A stretch of DNA of 64,000 bases from Tupaia tana (lineage: Eukaryota > Chordata > Mammalia > Scandentia > Tupaiidae), in contig JAKSZU010000005.1 in assembly GCA_026018925.1 (NCBI GenBank), positions 23,298,779 to 23,362,778 on the forward strand. Direction: 5' to 3'. The notes under the pieces are model-generated. The model was not told the origin of the DNA. It made no database searches and was given only the letters and a program-made list of their open reading frames with translations. Positions within the stretch are counted from its first letter, which is position 1. Every line of letters starts with the position of its first letter. Below, piece after piece: positions 54,258 to 64,000 of this stretch. The position numbers and the translations under genes are program-made.

Positions 54258-54975
54258 GGTGAATATATTGATTTTCTATTGCCATTACAACAAATTATAA
54301 CGTTTAGTAGCTTATCACAAAACGAAGTTATTCTTAATGGTTCTGGGGAGAATTCGGTTCCTTGCCTTTTCCAACTTTTAGTGGATGCTGAATTCTAAAG
54401 GATTTAAGTAATAAATTCCTTGGCTTTTGTGGCCCCTTCCTTTTTTTCAAAAATGCATCTCTTGGGAACCAGCAGTTAGCGTAATGGCTATGTCGCTGGA
54501 CTCCCACGTAGTCCACCGCAGTTCGCGTCCCGGACCCGGTGGCTTAAAACTCACGCCGGGCGTGTGTGCGTGCATGCCCAAGATCCCGAGAGCAGAATGG
54601 AGGAGAAGGGATTGCAGCGTGACCATCCCCCCTGGGGGGTGATTTCTCGCTTTCTGTTTCTATGTCTCTCTCTGTCTGTCTGGCGAGTGCACACGCCCTA
54701 TAGCAAAAATCTCTCCAAAAAAATTAAAAAATGCACCTCTTTGGTCTCTGCTTCCATCATCACATCGCTCTGTCCTCTATGTAAAATCTGTAGTAAAATC
54801 TCCCTCTATGGATATTTGCATTGACATTGGAACCCACCCAGGTAATCTCCCCATCTCAAGATCCTTAATTTAATTATATTTTAAAATTTATTTTTGCCAT
54901 GGAAGGTAACATTTATAGGTTCCAGGGATTAGAACAGAGGCATTTTTGTGGGATATCATTTGGCTTACTATAGCT
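54258..54975 (-). mobile_element. MLT1-type LTR, split by a SINE
   Basis: Complement of the MLT1 end (TTGCCATTACAACAAATTAT, TTAGTAGCTTATCACAAAAC), then after the SINE CTGCTTCCATCATCACATCG and CATTTATAGGTTCCAGGGAT, typical of the 5' half read backwards. Confidence 0.65.
54466..54726 (+). mobile_element. SINE type A, near-intact reference copy
   Basis: Target-site duplication AAAAATGCATCTCTTGG / AAAAATGCACCTCTTTGG at 54449 and 54727. The head GAACCAGCAGTTAGCGTAAT has an A-box-like TTAGCGTAATGG; GTTCGCGTCCC is B-box-like. Middle CCCCCCTGGGGGGTGATTTC; end CGCCCTATAGCAAAAATCTC. High CpG content implies recent insertion. Confidence 0.97.
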
Positions 54976-55137
54976 AGTTTAAAAATACATAGGAATTATT
55001 CTATCAATTTCAGGAAGTCCTTTCTGCAGGAAGAAGGCTAGGTTTTAGAGCATCTGTAGGAAAATATCCTGCCATAGGGCAGGAATGCTGGGAAGGAGCC
55101 TCCGCAGGGAAAAGTGATTAAGAATCAATCTGAAAAA

Positions 55138-55384
55138 GGGGCCCAGTGGTGGCACACAGTAAAACATAATGTCCTACAAGGCCCGCCCACGTGAGAAGGT
55201 ACCACGTTCGTGGGTGGACATCTCCCCGAGTATGCCGAGGACACAAATGCCCATGGTCCAAGGATGACTAAAGCTGGGGGGTGGTGGATTGCAGCATTGA
55301 GACCCTGTTGGGGGTGCTGGCCCCGACCCTGGTCTGTCTGTGGTAGCTCTCTTGCTCATGAAAGAAAGAAATAAACTTTAAAAA
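55138..55384 (+). mobile_element. SINE type C
   Basis: GGGGCCCAGTGGTGGCACAC head, CCACGTGAGAAGGTACCACG, TGAGACCCTGTTGGGGGTGC, tail CTCATGAAAGAAAGAAATAA. Confidence 0.92.
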
Positions 55385-56697
55385 TTACCCCAAAGAGAAA
55401 GGAGATAGGTGGATATATGTTTGTGTACATTTCCACCCTGGTTTTCTTCATTTGATATTCAGTGGAGTTTCTGGTATCCGTAACATCATGTCCCCATTCT
55501 TCTCCAACTGGGGTACACACATACCTGGGGTGCAAAGCTGCCGAAGCAGAGCCCCAGAAGGGACCTGGCATGTCATAGGGGGCTCAGGTCTCAGAGCAAA
55601 GCATTTATATGTAAATTAACTTATATGATGAAAAATGTAAAGATCACCTGATTAATCAAGATAAACCATGAAATTTAGGGAAAAAAAAAAAAAAAAAAAA
55701 ACCTCAAACCTAATCCCTGTATGATGAACTTGGAGAGTCTGAGAAATATTATTTAGAATATTGGAATATTTCAGCTAGAAGTTTGAATCTCTTTTTGATG
55801 GTGTTTAGTTTCATGAAACATTAGGTACCCCAGATGCTGTGGAAAGTGATTTTGGCAACATTTCTATTTGTGTTCTCTTTTGTCAAGACCAAAAGAGCCA
55901 CCACATGGTAGAGCTCTATTTGCAATATTGAAAAGCAAATATTGTAGGCCTTTGGACAACATGATACACCTCCATATGCCCATGAGAACCTGCATCCAGG
56001 ATGATTGGAAATGCTCACGGCTAAAGTCAGCCATCATCCAGAATAAACTTCCCCAGAGGGAATTTCGCAGGCTCGCACCACAGACTAGTCATAAAAATGC
56101 AAACTATAAAGTGTCCTCCAGCAACAAAAACACATGGGATGTTTTTCTATATAATATTTCACATTAAATGTAATTGTAGATTAACTTTTATAGAGAAAAT
56201 ATTTATTCAAGCCAGATATGCTTAAATCCTTTCATTTCCTCAAGTATGACAAAGCACTGGGAATATACTCCCCTTTGTAATTTCCTACCAATTTGCCCCA
56301 GTATGGAGAGAACATTAACTCTGTGAAATCTGCATGGGGGAAACTACCCAGACTGAAATCTTACAGTGACTAGGACCTGACTCTGGAGCCGCAGCCCTGT
56401 GCCCTGGTCACGGCATTTGGCTCACCCCGAGTCACATGACCTTGCTCACCTGTGTGCCACACCTCACACCTCCAAGTTCTCACTTCTCACGACTGTAGGT
56501 GGTGATGAAGACTGGGTCACTTGCAAGGTCCCTTCCTGCTCTCGACTTGCTTGAGGCTCATCTTTCAAAGAACACACACTGTCAGGTTCAGTTAAAACCA
56601 AGACCCGTTTCTATGAACTTCATCAAATGTTAAAACTTAGAATAAATTGAACAATATCTAAATTCCTGGTCTAAAACATACTAAGACGCTAGAGGGG
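55385..56697. other. Unique intronic sequence
   Basis: Poly-A run at 55679-55700. 56380-56575 may be a decayed MIR. The rest is unassigned; no exon seen. Confidence 0.5.
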
Positions 56698-56711
56698 CAA
56701 AGGGCACAATT

Positions 56712-56990
56712 TTTTTTTTTTTTGGAGAGGTTTTTTTTTTTTTTTTGCTATAGGGCGCGTGTGCTTGCGAGATAGACAGAGACAGAGAGACAGAAAGAGA
56801 GAAGTCACCACCCAGGGAGGATGGCCACATGGCAATCCCTTCTATCCCTTCTCCTCCATTCTCCTCTCGGGATCTTGGGCACAAACGCACACGCGCCCGA
56901 CATGAGTTTAAGCCACCGGGTCCGGGACGCGAACCATGGTCGACTACGTGGGAGTCCAGCGACATAGCCATTATGCTAACTGCTGGTCCC
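56712..56990 (-). mobile_element. SINE type A, well preserved
   Basis: Perfect target-site duplication CAAAGGGCACAATT at 56698-56711 and 56991-57004. A small internal repeat of CCCTTCTAT/CCCTTCTCC sits in the middle. CCGGGTCCGGGACGCGAACC in the head. Confidence 0.97.
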
Positions 56991-57009
56991 CAAAGGGCAC
57001 AATTCTGAA

Positions 57010-57185
57010 GTGGAACACACCTGACTCTGACTCTTGGCTCTACCACTTACCAGCAGGGAGGCCCACCTCAAGGAATTGGTGGGAGTCATGTGTTTTCCCC
57101 TGTATCAAGGGGGACACATCATGGGCATGTCCCTGCAAATGTCAGGCGCCCAGCATAGTACCTGGCAAGTAATACTACCTGCTTA
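57010..57185 (+). mobile_element. MIR
   Basis: GACTCTTGGCTCTACCACTT, GTGTTTTCCCCTGTATCAAG and GTCAGGCGCCCAGCATAGTA with CCTGGCAAGTAATA follow the order of the MIR consensus. Confidence 0.75.
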
Positions 57186-57189
57186 AAAG

Positions 57190-57772
57190 GTGAAGGTAAA
57201 AGCTGCGGCAGTGTCTCCTCTGCTGCTTTATCTACCTGAGCCCTGCGTCTTGAGTTGAAGCCATGAATAGAGATCGTATTACTCTTCAGGATCACTGGGG
57301 ATATTTGACCCATGTGATTGGCAGATAAAATGTCTCCATCTTAGGGAGAAAAAGGGCTTTCTAGGTAGCCAGGATTGTAGCACACTACCACGAGCAGACA
57401 TTTGAGACAGTTGCCTGGGAACCGTGAGGCGAGCCATCCCAGGCTGTAAGCAGAAGGCGCTGGGTCACACGGCTGCACTGTGAACAGAGCCAGCCTATCA
57501 CGAGCTGTTCTCTCTCTTGTGCTGTTTCCACAGCTGTGGGCTTTCGAGTAGACATGCTCTCTGTCGTGTTGGAGAAATGAGTAATTAGCACATGCAACTG
57601 CATAGAGAAGTGTGTGCCAAAACTATGGTGCAGTTTGCTCCCTTGTAAAATGATCGCTAACACTAACCCTAAAAGCCCCGTTATGCAGAGCGCAAATGTA
57701 ATTTCCTTCCAGGCCCTGTCATATGGATATTATCCCATTCATAAAAACTCAGCCAACTTCGGAGAAATGTTT

Positions 57773-57775
<3 letters not shown>
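57190..57775. other. Unique intronic sequence
   Basis: No repeat or exon recognised. Contains GTAATTAG at 57580, a homeodomain-type core. Confidence 0.5.

Positions 57776-57814
<39 letters not shown>
57776..57814. repeat. (CT)n microsatellite
   Basis: About 18 uninterrupted CT units. Confidence 0.95.
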
Positions 57815-57816
<2 letters not shown>

Positions 57817-57916
57817 TCCTGTGCAAGATTTCCATTGGTTTATTGGTTTACACTTGACTATGCATGAACTGCTTCTGTGGGTCTACTTCATGCTCTTCGT
57901 TTTCTTCTCCTTTTCT

Positions 57917-58190
57917 TTTAGAGGTTTTCACCTTAGAGCACATACACTCACTGGAGAGTGAGAGAGAGAGAGAGAGAGACAGTGAGAGGGAAAGTGAGGA
58001 ATCACTCCCCGGGAGGGATGGCCATGCCAAAATCCTTCTCCATGTTCCTCCCAGGATCTTGGGCACGTGTGCACATGAACCTGGCATGGTTTTCAAGGCA
58101 CTGGATCCAGCAAGGTAACCACTGCGCTGTCTGCTGGTTCGGTCAGGTGGGAGTCCAGAAACATAACCACTATGCTATCTGCTGGCCCCA
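57917..58190 (-). mobile_element. SINE type A with duplicated head
   Basis: TTCACCTTAGAGCACATACA, GGATCTTGGGCACGTGTGCA, then two head ends in tandem: CCACTGCGCTGTCTGCTGGT and, after GGTGGGAGTCCAG, CCACTATGCTATCTGCTGGC. Confidence 0.88.
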
Positions 58191-58350
58191 TTTTCTTCTT
58201 TCTATTTTAGGGCTACAGACTAATTGTACTTAGTTATTCCTTTGTAATACAGAACCAAGATGACCTTGCATTGATTCCTGAGACTCTCTGTCATGTTCCC
58301 TCCCTGCCTTCTTTTCTTCTCTGTCCCACAGAGAACAAGGGAGGGATGGA
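58191..58350. other. Unique intronic sequence
   Basis: Nothing recognised. Confidence 0.45.
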
Positions 58351-58354
58351 TAAT

Positions 58355-58500
58355 AACTAAATGTATTGAATACCTGCAGTGTGACCAGACCAGGCACGTG
58401 GGTAGGGATTTTCATATGTCTACTCATTTAACCCTGATTAGCCCCTGCAGGGCAGGCCTTGGTATTCCCTTTTACTGAGGTTTAAAGAAGTTGAATTTAT
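58355..58500 (-). mobile_element. MIR-like fragment
   Basis: TGTATTGAATACCTGCAGTG, TCTACTCATTTAACCCTGAT, CTTTTACTGAGGTTTAAAGA in complement-of-MIR order. Confidence 0.55.
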
Positions 58501-60410
58501 TCGGTGCATTGCACTTAAGAAGTTTACAATCAGGGCTTGGGTCTGAAGTCAACTGTGATTTCCTTTATTTGGCCTCATTGTGACAGCTGCATCTTTGGCT
58601 TGGTTTGGTAATATTATCATCATTATCATTATCATTATTCTCTTAGTAACATTCACATGAAGTTGGTCCTGTCCTACATATGTTAGCTTGTTTTGTTTAA
58701 CATATGTTTTCTCTTTTCTTTTAGATGACTTTGTTAAACTGAAAAAAATTTCAATTTCAATTTTAAAAAAAAGCTAGAAATAATGATAACAGAGAAAAGA
58801 TATGCTGGAGACCTCAGGGCTCATTCTCTCTTGCACTTTGTAATCTATAGTTAAGTGGAAATGGTTCAGGATGATAATGGGAATGTAATTTTTCCCTGCA
58901 GAAGTACAAATCTACAGTTGTTAAATTTGATTGTTTTTTTTTTCATCTGTGTCTTTTATATGTTAATATGCATCCTGCCAAAAAGGAGTATAACATACAG
59001 CAACTCCCAAGCTTTTATCTACATTTATTTTATGCTTACTTTATCCCGTGCTTTTGTTCTGAAGAACAAAAGAGAAGAGTAGTTTGGCAGTGTCTGCTCC
59101 GTGTGAGGACGACTTGCTACGACAGTGATGTGCTCCTTTTTTTACTGCCGGTGTTGGAAATGTAATAAACTTGTGAAAGAGGGCACACGAGGTCACTTCT
59201 GCCCTTCTTAGAGTTTATAGGCTGGAGGGGCCTAATGTCTATCCATTCATCAGTAGAAGACTTCGCAGCTTTCTCCTTCTGGGAAGAGCTGGTTTTGTTC
59301 TGATTTCTTACTTTACAGTATATCATGTTTAAAGGAGTTAATATAAATGCCGCTAAGAGCAAATGTAGAATTCTTACCCAATATACTTATTCTGAGAAAG
59401 CTTACTATATGAGGTGAGATTTGGGGAGCTCTTAGATTTTTCTTATGCTGTTTAACTGTTTAAAGAAGGGGATCAAGATTAAGTATTAAAACCATAATCA
59501 TGAAAATGTGGGCTAATTAAACTCTTTTGCCCACAACTTTTCTCATCCTCTCCTGGAACGTTTTTGGCCAGAGAATATTTTTGTTTGGGGAAAATACTGT
59601 TCATTCTTGAATTTTCAGATTTCTGGGTCAAGACACTGAGCCCTTCAGTGCCAGGGTAGATGTTTACAGTCATCTAGCCCGTTAGTGGAATGTCCCTTTG
59701 TGTAATCAAATTCTCAGGCTGAGATAACGCTGCCTTTCTAAAAAAAAGAACAAAAACAGAAAGAGAGAAAGACATATGGCAGAGTCCAACTAACATGTGC
59801 GGGAAATGGGGCCCATGTGGCAATTAATACAAAGGTGTCACTTGGGACGAGGAGAGACACTGTGACCAAGCCCAGCAACACACTGGCTCTCTCTATTCAG
59901 AGGAAAATTAGAGCCCACCACTCAACTCCAGACCTTTATTTCAGTTACATTCAAGGTGGTGTAAAGTTTAGACTATGAAAATGGAAGTGGTTGATTTGAA
60001 GGTGACAACATAAAATCTGGGAAACTAGGCTCCTGAAGGTGAGCAGTACATCCTCTGTCAGAACTGCATTATCCCTGAATGGTCCCAGCACCAAGCTCTG
60101 TGTTTTCTGAATTATGAGCTTTTCCCTCCCAGCCTCTTGGTCCTCCCTTTCGTGCTCATGCGCCTCCACGTGCTACTACTCATCAGTCCCTCTGTGTCAA
60201 TGGAAACATCTAAGCTTTTCTCTGTCTAGCCCAAAGGGCGGGGTGTTGCTTCCTTCAATCATTCTGTGTAGGGAAAGGAAGCTACTCCCCCACCCCCCCC
60301 CCACCCCCAAAAAAAAGCAATGGCTATAAGTTGGAAGTACTGAGGATCCTTTCCAGGCTGTTCTTTTGGATCCCCTTCATTATTTATTGGAACAAGGTCT
60401 CAACTAGAAT
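58501..60410. other. 1.9 kb without recognised SINEs or exons
   Basis: Small ATCATT repeats at 58610-58640 and a C-rich tract at 60283-60309. No coding or RNA feature recognised. Confidence 0.5.
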
Positions 60411-60414
60411 TCAG

Positions 60415-60585
60415 AAGGTGTGGGTGGTGGCCTCATAGTGATTCTGTAACCAATTAGCTAACCCCTTGAGCAAACCATTTACACCCCAGGCTTCCTCTTC
60501 CTGTTTGTGAAATAAGAGGGAATGGTTACATGATCTCTAAGGTATCATTTGTTGTTACTCCAAAATTCTCTATAATATTTAAATT
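60415..60585 (+). mobile_element. MIR
   Basis: CTTGAGCAAACCATTTACAC, GCTTCCTCTTCCTGTTTGTG, AATAAGAGGGAATGG, ATGATCTCTAAGGTATCATT and CCAAAATTCTCTATAA match the 3' half of MIR in order. Confidence 0.75.
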
Positions 60586-60589
60586 TTAA

Positions 60590-61369
60590 TGCCTCAGATA
60601 CATAAATGAAATGTCTCCTGAATTTATTTTTAATATGTAGTTCATGTCCAAGACAATTTGCCGATGCAAATGAATCATTTAAAGAAGTACTTTTTACATT
60701 TTTTGTAGGATTATATTTTACTTGAAGTGTTTTCATTCCACTGTGTCCTTTGTAACGTATTTCAGCCTGTCTAGGAGCCGAGCCAGTCTAACACACTAAG
60801 TGATAACAGAATGAATTCTGTGTTTTATGAATCAGTCAGCTCTCAAAGGGGGTAAGAGTTATGGGAAAAAATACATAATTTACCCCAGTAAAATACCTAA
60901 CCTACTGCTTGAAAAATATATTGTACCCTGTATTATTGCTGTTTTTGTTCTGCAGGTGTGAGTAAACCTGGAAAGCATAAACATTTGGAAGTTATTGGAA
61001 ATGTATTGAAAATATAGTATAAAACACCCACCCTTCCTTTATTCTCACCCAAAATGTAGAATTATTAGAATTGGCTGGAGTTTTTCTTATATCTCAGTGG
61101 TATAATTTCCTTACAAGTAAGAAAATTGGATGTGTTGGATCTAAGAATAATAAGCTGTTAGAAAGCAACTTAGCATGCCTTTATGATGAAGCACAGAAGA
61201 TAGGAGCTGTGTGTCATGGAGTCATGGAAGTCTTCAACGCCTAGTAAAGAACTAATCTGACTGACAGCAGGTGTTCTGATTAACAGAGAAGTTAGTTTAT
61301 AGCATAATAAAGAATGGCATGAAGGATGATATTGTCCACAAAAATAAGCCAGATTATTTCAGAGAGAGA
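60590..61369. other. Unique AT-rich intronic sequence
   Basis: Nothing recognised. Confidence 0.45.
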
Positions 61370-61374
61370 GGACA

Positions 61375-61660
61375 GTTTCTCCACCCTTGCAACTGTCAAA
61401 GAGATGCTTGCTTATTGTAGGGTTTGGAAAAAAAGAAAGTGAAGGGAACAGAAAACTCTAGTGGTTTCACCAGTCTATGATGACCAGTACTATTATTCCC
61501 ATATAAAACCTTTTTCTTTCCACGTATCTGTGTGTGCATGCATGTATCTGTGTACGTAGGTGTTTTATTTTTCATGGTGTGCTCTCTACACTTTAGACAA
61601 GGTCAGATAGGTTGTAACTGTCCCAGAGGAGACTGGGAACCTCAGTGATCAATAGTTCAC
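61375..61660 (+). repeat. Local direct duplication, copy 1
   Basis: Matches 63430-63695: AAAGAGATGC, GGTTTCACCAGTCTATGATG, ACCAGTACTATTATTCCCAT, CATGGTGTGCTCTCTACACT, GATAGGTTGTAACTGTCCCA. Confidence 0.75.
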
Positions 61661-61775
61661 AGACACATTCTTCTTAGTAGGAACCTTCATCCTTTTACTT
61701 GTGACAATTTGGTAGTTGATTCTTATTTATTCTGTTCTTCATTCTTTGTCAGCCTTCTCACATACTGGATTTTTT

Positions 61776-62045
61776 TTTTTTTTGGGGGGGGAGAGGTTTT
61801 TTCGCTATAGGGTGCGTGCGCTCGCCAGACAGACAGAGAGAGACATAGAGACAGAAAGCGAGAAATCACCCCCCAGGTGGGATGGTCACGCCGCAATCCC
61901 TTCTCCTCCATTCTCCTCTCGGGATCTTGGGCATGCACGCACACGCGCCCGGCGTGAGTTGTAAGCCACCGGGTCCGAGATGCGAACCGCGGTCGACTAC
62001 GTGGGAGTCCAGCGACATAGCCATTACGCTAACTGCTGGTTCCCG
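61776..62045 (-). mobile_element. SINE type A, well preserved
   Basis: Target-site duplication CACATACTGGATTTTT / CACATACTGAATTTT at 61759 and 62047. CGCTATAGGGTGCGTGCGCT; GCGAACCGCGGTCGACTACG in the head. Confidence 0.97.
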
Positions 62046-62061
62046 ACACATACTGAATTTT

Positions 62062-63429
62062 GAAACTAGTTTTTCCAAAAGAGAGAATATAGGAGTTGAG
62101 TTGAAAGTACTGGATCACTTCATCTGTTTTATACATGGACTCATGTTTAAAAAAAAAAAAAAAAATCAGTCATGTTCCAAAGTAGTGTCTTGAGGATTTA
62201 CTGGTTCTATCTCCTTTCCTTAAATGAAACTGCCCATATTCTCTCAAATTGTTGAAGGACCTCCTGAAAACAAAAGTACAAACCACAAATAGTATTTAAC
62301 ATACTTCGATGTCAGCAACTTAAGTCTTCTCACTAACTTCAGTACCTTATGACCTTAACCCTCTTTCGTGTTGGTTCTTCTTCATTGGCAACGAGGAACA
62401 GCTGGTTACCTCTTTTGTAAAGTTACCCTTTCCAACATACAAACAAGATCAGATTATCCTTTAACCGTATCTTCATGTGAAATTTCTTTTTTCTATCTTT
62501 CTCTTTAGCTATCAGAAACTTGCAATGAATACCACAAACATAGTGCCTAGTATGTGGTGTGCATGTAATAAAAAGTTTGATTGAGTAAACTTCTATATCA
62601 GTCATAATTGCTGTGTAAACATGGTGTTACCTTCCTTCCTACCTTCTCCCTGTACCCCTCCCTACTTCTATCCCGGTTACTACTGCTTGGAAAGGCCCCT
62701 GTGTCTAGCTGAGAATAAGAACAAGACCCATTGCTGAGGTGAATAGGTCATAACTGCCCCAGAGGAGGCCCCTAACTGACAGCAAGAGAGGACAAATGAG
62801 AGGAAAGGAAAGACCATTTGTAAGGACTTGACCAAATCCTTGGTCACAAGCTTTTCCCATCTCTAGTTTATGTCTGGAGGATAGGAAGCAGGTAGTAAGT
62901 TGAACATAGACCATGAACCAGAGTAGGTATGTTGCTCTTTTCAACTGTTACTTCAGTACCTTCAATACACTTCTTCAGCACCTTGCAGTTTACACTGTGT
63001 TTAGTGTCACCAGCCCTTATTGCACTCCACCCACTGGGCAGAGTACTAGAGCTTCAGAATTGCTTAAAGCAGCTCTTGTTTTCAGGGAGTTTATAGCTTA
63101 ATAGAGGGAATGAACTGACGACAGAAATCATTATGTATCATGACAAAGTTTCTAAAAGAGACCAATGTCAGGTGCAGTGGTGGCAGCAAGGGACAGGGGA
63201 TGAATTCTATCGATTGGACAAAAGAAAATCAAGAAAAAGTGATTGGTTTGGGCTCTAATATAATACTTAAAATATAATACAGTTTATTTAATGGGGTTCC
63301 ATTCCTCCATCTTGAAAGTGGGTGGTACTGGTCTTCCATCTTGGAAACCTAGCATGGATTGCTAGCTAGCTGGGGTGTTGAATGCCAAGGAAGAAGCCAT
63401 TTTTGATGTAGCTGAAGAGTTAGAGGCCA
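62062..63429. other. Unique intronic sequence
   Basis: 62725-62790 (GAATAGGTCATAACTGCCCC) repeats the end of the 61375-61660 duplication. 63030-63110 resembles the old unnamed repeat at 42605. No exon seen. Confidence 0.5.
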
Positions 63430-63695
63430 TATCTGAGGACACTGTTAAAAAGATGCCTATTTTAGAATTAGGAAAAAAAAGAAAAAGAAAATAGAAATCA
63501 TTATTGGTGTCACCAGCCTAAGATGACTAGTACTGTTATTTCTTTATAGACATGTTTCCTTTGCAAATATTTATATATGTATACATATATTTGTGTGTTC
63601 TGTCCTTTATGGTGTGCTTTGTGTGGATCATTCACTTTCCACATGGTCAAACAGGTCATAAATGACTAAGAGGAGAAATAAGAGTTAGAAGTTTT
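63430..63695 (+). repeat. Local direct duplication, copy 2
   Basis: Partner of 61375-61660, about 2.05 kb downstream in the same orientation: AAAAAGATGC, GGTGTCACCAGCCTAAGATG, ACTAGTACTGTTATTTCTTT, TATGGTGTGCTTTGTGTGGA, AACAGGTCATAAATGAC. Confidence 0.75.
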
Positions 63696-63702
63696 TAGGT
63701 TT

Positions 63703-63921
63703 TTTTTTTTTTAAGTGCTTGCTGGAGAGAGAGACAGGGGAAGTGAGAAATCGCCCTCGACATACACCACAATCCCTTCTCCTCCAGCCTCCTCTCAGGA
63801 TTTTGGCCACACTGCACATGTGACCAGTGTGATTTTCAAGCTGCCTCATCTGAGACTTGAACTGAAGTTGGCCATGTGGGACTGCAGCACCTTAACCACC
63901 ACACCACTTGCTGAGCCAAGA
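63703..63921 (-). mobile_element. SINE type A, older
   Basis: TTAAGTGCTTGCTGGAGAGA, CTCCAGCCTCCTCTCAGGAT, head complement CACCACACCACTTGCTGAGC. Confidence 0.85.
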
Positions 63922-64000
63922 GATGGAAGATTGTATGGTAGAAAAATGACTCACAACAAGGGAGAATGAATAAGAGGAAGGTGAGCAAGGGGTGGGGGAC

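Noticed and set aside
57658-57675. Telomere-like CACTAACCCTAAAAG
   Set aside because: Only about one and a half units; chance.

Overview
The window looks like intronic DNA from a placental mammal, holding one coding exon in a dense field of retrotransposons. It contains no operons, no bacterial features and no CRISPR. The single convincing coding segment is a 173-nt exon at 18907-19079 (+). It has proper splice sites and encodes a stretch of a P4-ATPase phospholipid flippase that I recognise as ATP8A2 rather than ATP8A1. ATP8A2 is known to have very long introns. The simplest reading is that 1-18906 and 19080-64000 are the two flanking introns, with the gene on the + strand.

The organism is suggested by its repeats. 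More than 50 tRNA-headed SINEs are present, in several families here called types A to E. They have RNA polymerase III A- and B-box-like heads, CT/GA-rich middles, short A-rich tails and often clear target-site duplications. There are no ordinary dimeric Alu elements, no rodent B1/B2 and no carnivore or ungulate SINEs that I recognise. Old eutherian repeats are present (L2, MIR, MLT1, MER5, MER2/Tigger, L1M). A lineage dominated by its own tRNA SINEs but carrying rare 7SL-related sequence best fits a euarchontan outside primates. A colugo (Dermoptera) is my leading guess, from memory of the family and not from a search.

Layout. 1-5.3 kb: type A SINEs, a MER2/Tigger transposon, an inverted-repeat element and an L1 3' end. 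5.3-9.2 kb: mostly unique sequence with local duplications. 9.2-11.6 kb: a near full-length Hsmar1-like mariner split by a SINE, then an L1 tail. 11.7-19.4 kb: SINE pairs, an MLT1 LTR and the ATP8A2 exon, whose nearest SINEs lie 106 bp upstream and 142 bp downstream. 20-22.7 kb: an L1 3' end carrying several younger insertions. 22.7-24.5 kb: unique sequence with a strong hairpin. 24.5-26.2 kb: a MER5-like element apparently split by 1.6 kb of nested insertions. 26.5-34.1 kb: SINEs alternating with unique DNA, including 2 kb free of repeats (31.6-33.6 kb). 34.1-34.5 kb: a tRNA/7SL chimeric SINE and a small mariner-type MITE. 35-42.5 kb: SINEs, microsatellites, an L2 and a second L1 3' end with nested SINEs, then a second chimeric SINE. 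43-51 kb: SINEs, two L1 3' fragments, a 300-bp purine/pyrimidine tract and an MLT1 LTR. 51-64 kb: unique DNA with scattered SINEs, MIRs, another MLT1 and a local duplication.

The most interesting items are the two tRNA-7SL chimeric SINE copies, the Hsmar1-like mariner outside its best-known host group, the three-copy inverted-repeat MITE ending in TTCAAAAAGTTCATGGAAAA, and the local direct duplications. I found no undescribed protein-coding system.
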